Below, piece after piece: positions 34,057 through 35,348 of a stretch of DNA of 35,348 nt. Below the pieces are notes generated by a model. The model saw nothing but the letters and a program-made list of their open reading frames with translations. It was not told where the DNA came from and made no database searches. The stretch lies in the NCBI GenBank assembly GCA_022840285.1, contig JALHIE010000053.1, positions 1 to 35,348 of the forward strand. The letters run 5' to 3'. The first letter of the stretch is position 1. The number at the start of each line of letters is the position of its first letter. Origin of the DNA: Porphyromonadaceae bacterium. GTDB taxonomy: Bacteria > Bacteroidota > Bacteroidia > Bacteroidales > Dysgonomonadaceae. Made by a program: the position numbers and the translations under genes.

Positions 34057-35084
34057 ACAAGGGTGCGTAATTTATTCAACAACTCATTATTCTCATCGGG
34101 AGTGCCGATCGTAATTCTCACACAGTTTGTCACCTGTCGGTTCCGGTTCCGGACAATCACCTTTTTTTGTACCAGTTCGTTGTAAATCCGGTTGGCATCC
34201 GAAACTTCAACCAACAGGAAATTGGCATCCGAAGGGTAAATCTTCCTTACGATTTCCAGCTTCGATAATTCTTCGGCGAGATATGCTCTTTGCTGCAGAA
34301 TCGTGTCGCGGCGCTTTTCAAATTCATCCACGCGCGAAAGCGCTTCCAGGGCAACTTGCTGATTGATGATACTGACGTTGTAGGGCGGTTTGATTTTGTC
34401 CAGCAACGAAATGATTTTTTCGCAGGCAAAAGCCATTCCAACCCGGACACCCGCCAACGCCCAGGCTTTGCTGAATGTCTGCATCACAACAAGGTGGGGA
34501 TATCTGTTTATTTTGCTTTTCAGGCTCTGTTCAGGGCAGAAATCCACATAAGCTTCGTCCACCACCACAATTCCGTTAAAGTTCTCAAGCAACTTCTCCA
34601 GATTGTCCAACCTGTTCCCGGTAGGGTTATTCGGTGAGCAAACGAAGATAAGTTTTACGGAACTGTCTGTTTCAGCCGTCTGCAGGATCTTTTCAATATC
34701 AAGCTGAAAATCGGATGTTAATGGGATTTCATGCAGTTTGACGTGATTGATGTTAGCCGAGACTTCATACATCCCGTAGGTGGGCGGACAGACAATCGCG
34801 CTGTCTTTTCCAGGCTCACAGAAAATCCGGTACATCAGGTCGATAACCTCGTCACTTCCGTTGCCGATAAAAATCCGGTTGAAAGGTACATTCTTAACTT
34901 CCGACAGCTTCATCTTTAACGCTTTCTGGTGGGGGTCGGGATACCGGTTGAGTGTCCCGTACGGATTTTCGTTTGCGTCGAGAAAGATGCCTTCGTTGCC
35001 CGAAAATTCATCGCGGGCGCTTGAATAAGGTTTTAACGCCAGGATATTCGGCCTGACCATTTTTTCTATATCAACTGTTCTCAT
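34053..35084 (-). CDS. hisC: Histidinol-phosphate aminotransferase
   Basis: A PLP-dependent class I/II aminotransferase of 343 residues. The PLP lysine is in TFSKAWALAGVRVG. Other motifs are LDANENPYG, GNGSDEVIDL, SPNNPTGN and VVDEAYVDF. It converts imidazole-acetol phosphate plus glutamate to histidinol phosphate. Its ATG overlaps the hisD 3' end by 14 bp, and its stop overlaps hisB. Confidence 0.97.
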   Translation of the reverse strand: MRTVDIEKMVRPNILALKPYSSARDEFSGNEGIFLDANENPYGTLNRYPDPHQKALKMKLSEVKNVPFNRIFIGNGSDEVIDLMYRIFCEPGKDSAIVCPPTYGMYEVSANINHVKLHEIPLTSDFQLDIEKILQTAETDSSVKLIFVCSPNNPTGNRLDNLEKLLENFNGIVVVDEAYVDFCPEQSLKSKINRYPHLVVMQTFSKAWALAGVRVGMAFACEKIISLLDKIKPPYNVSIINQQVALEALSRVDEFEKRRDTILQQRAYLAEELSKLEIVRKIYPSDANFLLVEVSDANRIYNELVQKKVIVRNRNRQVTNCVRITIGTPDENNELLNKLRTLV

Positions 35085-35348
35085 AATTCTTTGCTTGCTG
35101 TGCCGACACTTCGCCCAAACGTAGTGTCATGGCATTTTTGTGAGCGAAAAGCTCTTCTGCTTCGGCCATGGTTTCTACGGCTACCCCGATACCGGCAATT
35201 CCTTCTTCCGACAGTTGCTGAAAGGTGATTTTCTTTACAAAGCTATCCAGGGAAACGCCGCTGTATGCCTTCGCGTAACCGCTTGTCGGAAGCGTGTGGT
35301 TAGTGCCGCTGGCGTAATCGCCGGCACTTTCACAACTGTAGTTCCCCA
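35071..35348 (-). CDS. hisD: Histidinol dehydrogenase, C-terminal part (runs off the window)
   Basis: The last 92 codons of hisD, the zinc enzyme that oxidises histidinol to histidine. Visible are the active-site/zinc segment ESAGDYASGTNHTLPTSGYA, the conserved VKKITFQQLSEEGI, and the C-terminal helix AEELFAHKNAMTLRL. The TGA stop at 35071-35073 lies inside hisC in a different frame. The 5' part, and probably hisG, are upstream of this window. Confidence 0.95.
   Translation of the reverse strand, partial: GNYSCESAGDYASGTNHTLPTSGYAKAYSGVSLDSFVKKITFQQLSEEGIAGIGVAVETMAEAEELFAHKNAMTLRLGEVSAQQAKNYENS

Noticed and set aside
35071..35084. Apparent in-frame hisD-hisC fusion
   Set aside because: Careful reading shows a different frame and a TGA at 35071-35073. 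It is an ordinary 14-bp overlap.

Overview
The window looks like a chromosomal segment of a Bacteroidota member, most likely order Bacteroidales and close to Dysgonomonadaceae (Proteiniphilum/Petrimonas-like). The family assignment is inference. The phylum assignment rests on -7 boxes of the TAnnTTTG type in front of many genes, weak or absent Shine-Dalgarno sites, and characteristic proteins: HU-SPOR fusion, DUF4286, bifunctional nuclease, Sb-PDE-like PHP protein, fused HisB and HisIE, and many secreted or lipoprotein glycosidases.

Layout. 0.1-3.6 kb: a secreted M28 peptidase converging on a leftward DUF4286-ruvC-HU/SPOR operon, then tRNA-Ala(GGC). 3.7-8.9 kb: a carbohydrate locus with a Tat-exported GH36-type alpha-galactosidase and a wrecked GH43 gene on the minus strand, divergent from an exported protein of unknown family (probable six-hairpin fold). 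9.1-16.2 kb: PHP phosphodiesterase, MBL hydrolase, gcvP, era (broken) and der on the plus strand. 16.2-19.2 kb: a small membrane protein and a DUF349 repeat protein. 18.9-25.2 kb: a second carbohydrate locus (GH43 fragment, GH2, sigma-factor fragment, GH43 arabinanase-like lipoprotein, aldose 1-epimerase, NIPSNAP), suggesting arabinan/galactan side-chain use. 25.2-30.0 kb: a leftward operon DUF151 nuclease-rsmE-chrA-M81-nth. 30.1-35.3 kb: a tRNA-His cut off in its T arm, convergent with the leftward histidine operon hisD-C-B-H-A-F-IE (hisD runs off the window).

The most striking feature is not a new system but a recurrent defect. At least seven places look like internal deletions: era (about 11 nt), tRNA-His (3' end gone), a GH43 gene (two deletions), the DUF349/GH43 boundary (out-of-frame fusion), the same GH43 about 550 nt later, the GH2 signal peptide, and a sigma factor. 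Two more are probable: a missing loop in GcvP, and a lost convergent intergenic region between M28 and HU-SPOR. Because Era and tRNA-His are normally indispensable, either the assembled sequence has lost segments or the lineage suffers frequent short-repeat deletions with backup copies elsewhere. At one junction an 8-9 bp sequence fits both flanking protein motifs, as expected for slipped-strand deletion. No CRISPR array, insertion sequence, prophage, or SusC/SusD pair is visible.
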